A stretch of DNA of 12,937 nucleotides from an uncultured Collinsella sp. (GTDB lineage: Bacteria; Actinomycetota; Coriobacteriia; Coriobacteriales; Coriobacteriaceae). Made by a program: the position numbers and the translations under genes. Below the pieces are notes generated by a model. That model did no database searches. It was not told where the DNA came from and saw only the letters and a program-made list of their open reading frames with translations. This document shows, piece after piece, positions 12,879-12,937 of this stretch (its first letter is position 1; the number at the start of each line of letters is the position of its first letter). The stretch is from assembly GCA_902479065.1 (NCBI GenBank), contig CABSNM010000032.1:1-12937 (forward strand). The letters run 5' to 3'.

Positions 12879-12937
12879 ATGGATGCCCGCAAAGAAAAAA
12901 GCCGCGCTGCCATCGTTGCGGCGTTCTCCGAGCTGCT
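12879..12937 (+). CDS. Start of a further gene, possibly larE (runs off the window)
   Basis: An ATG two bases after the larC stop codon opens a frame reading MDARKEKSRAAIVAAFSEL to the window edge, 19 complete codons. The spacing suggests translational coupling to larC; no strong separate ribosome site is seen. The N-terminus is compatible with LarE, the sulfur transferase of the same pathway, whose start has a similar charged helix (for example KKATLVAALKDL in L. plantarum LarE as I remember it), and operon context favours this. A TetR-type regulator N-terminus looks similar and cannot be excluded. It does not resemble the C-terminal half of LarC. Confidence 0.5.
   Translation, partial: MDARKEKSRAAIVAAFSEL

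Overview
The window reads as a high-GC chromosomal segment from a Coriobacteriia gut anaerobe, most likely Collinsella or a close relative. This is inferred from G/C-biased codon third positions, gene content (an Ebg-type beta-galactosidase, a Feo iron system, Lar nickel-pincer genes) and the character of the intergenic repeats. No 16S rRNA or other taxonomic marker is present, so genus is a judgement rather than a measurement.

Layout, left to right. (1) Positions 1-890, minus strand: a ferrous-iron operon with two tandem FeoA proteins and then FeoB, of which only the first 54 residues are in the window. Inverted repeats lie upstream of the operon and between feoA and feoB. (2) 935-1228, minus: an HPr-type phosphocarrier with its own terminator. 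(3) 1229-1649: about 420 bases without a gene. They hold a fold-back element with 32-bp near-perfect terminal inverted repeats (MITE-like) and the terminator of the next gene. (4) 1650-3113, minus: a 12-TM APC-family amino-acid permease of the GadC/YjeM type. (5) 3267-6734, minus: ebgA-ebgC, the large and small subunits of an Ebg-type beta-galactosidase. Divergent from them on the plus strand (7111-8127) is a LacI-family regulator. The shared intergenic region holds three near-identical operator palindromes, two of them placed on the ebgA promoter. (6) 8128-8369: about 240 bases with a 19-bp-arm hairpin, a cluster of short repeated palindromic units and the aspS terminator. (7) 8370-10157, minus: aspartyl-tRNA synthetase with a structured leader, divergent from serB (phosphoserine phosphatase, plus, 10414-11049). 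(8) 11050-12937, plus: two palindromes and a promoter, then larB, larC (only the N-terminal LarC1 part, with a very His-rich tract) and the first 19 codons of another gene, perhaps larE.

How the genes work together. ebgA, ebgC and the divergent regulator form a self-contained lactose or beta-galactoside utilisation unit, with no sugar transporter beside it. larB and larC make the nickel-pincer nucleotide cofactor of lactate racemase (LarA), which is not in the window. Feo supplies ferrous iron. HPr, the permease, aspS and serB appear to be independent transcription units.

I found no CRISPR array, tRNA, rRNA, transposase or prophage gene. The most notable points are the fold-back repeat element, the LarC that ends without its C-terminal catalytic half, the Asp at position 46 of HPr (the usual regulatory Ser), the three-operator ebg control region, and the palindromes stacked in front of larB. 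None of these amounts to a clearly new system. Most of the window is ordinary housekeeping and catabolic sequence.
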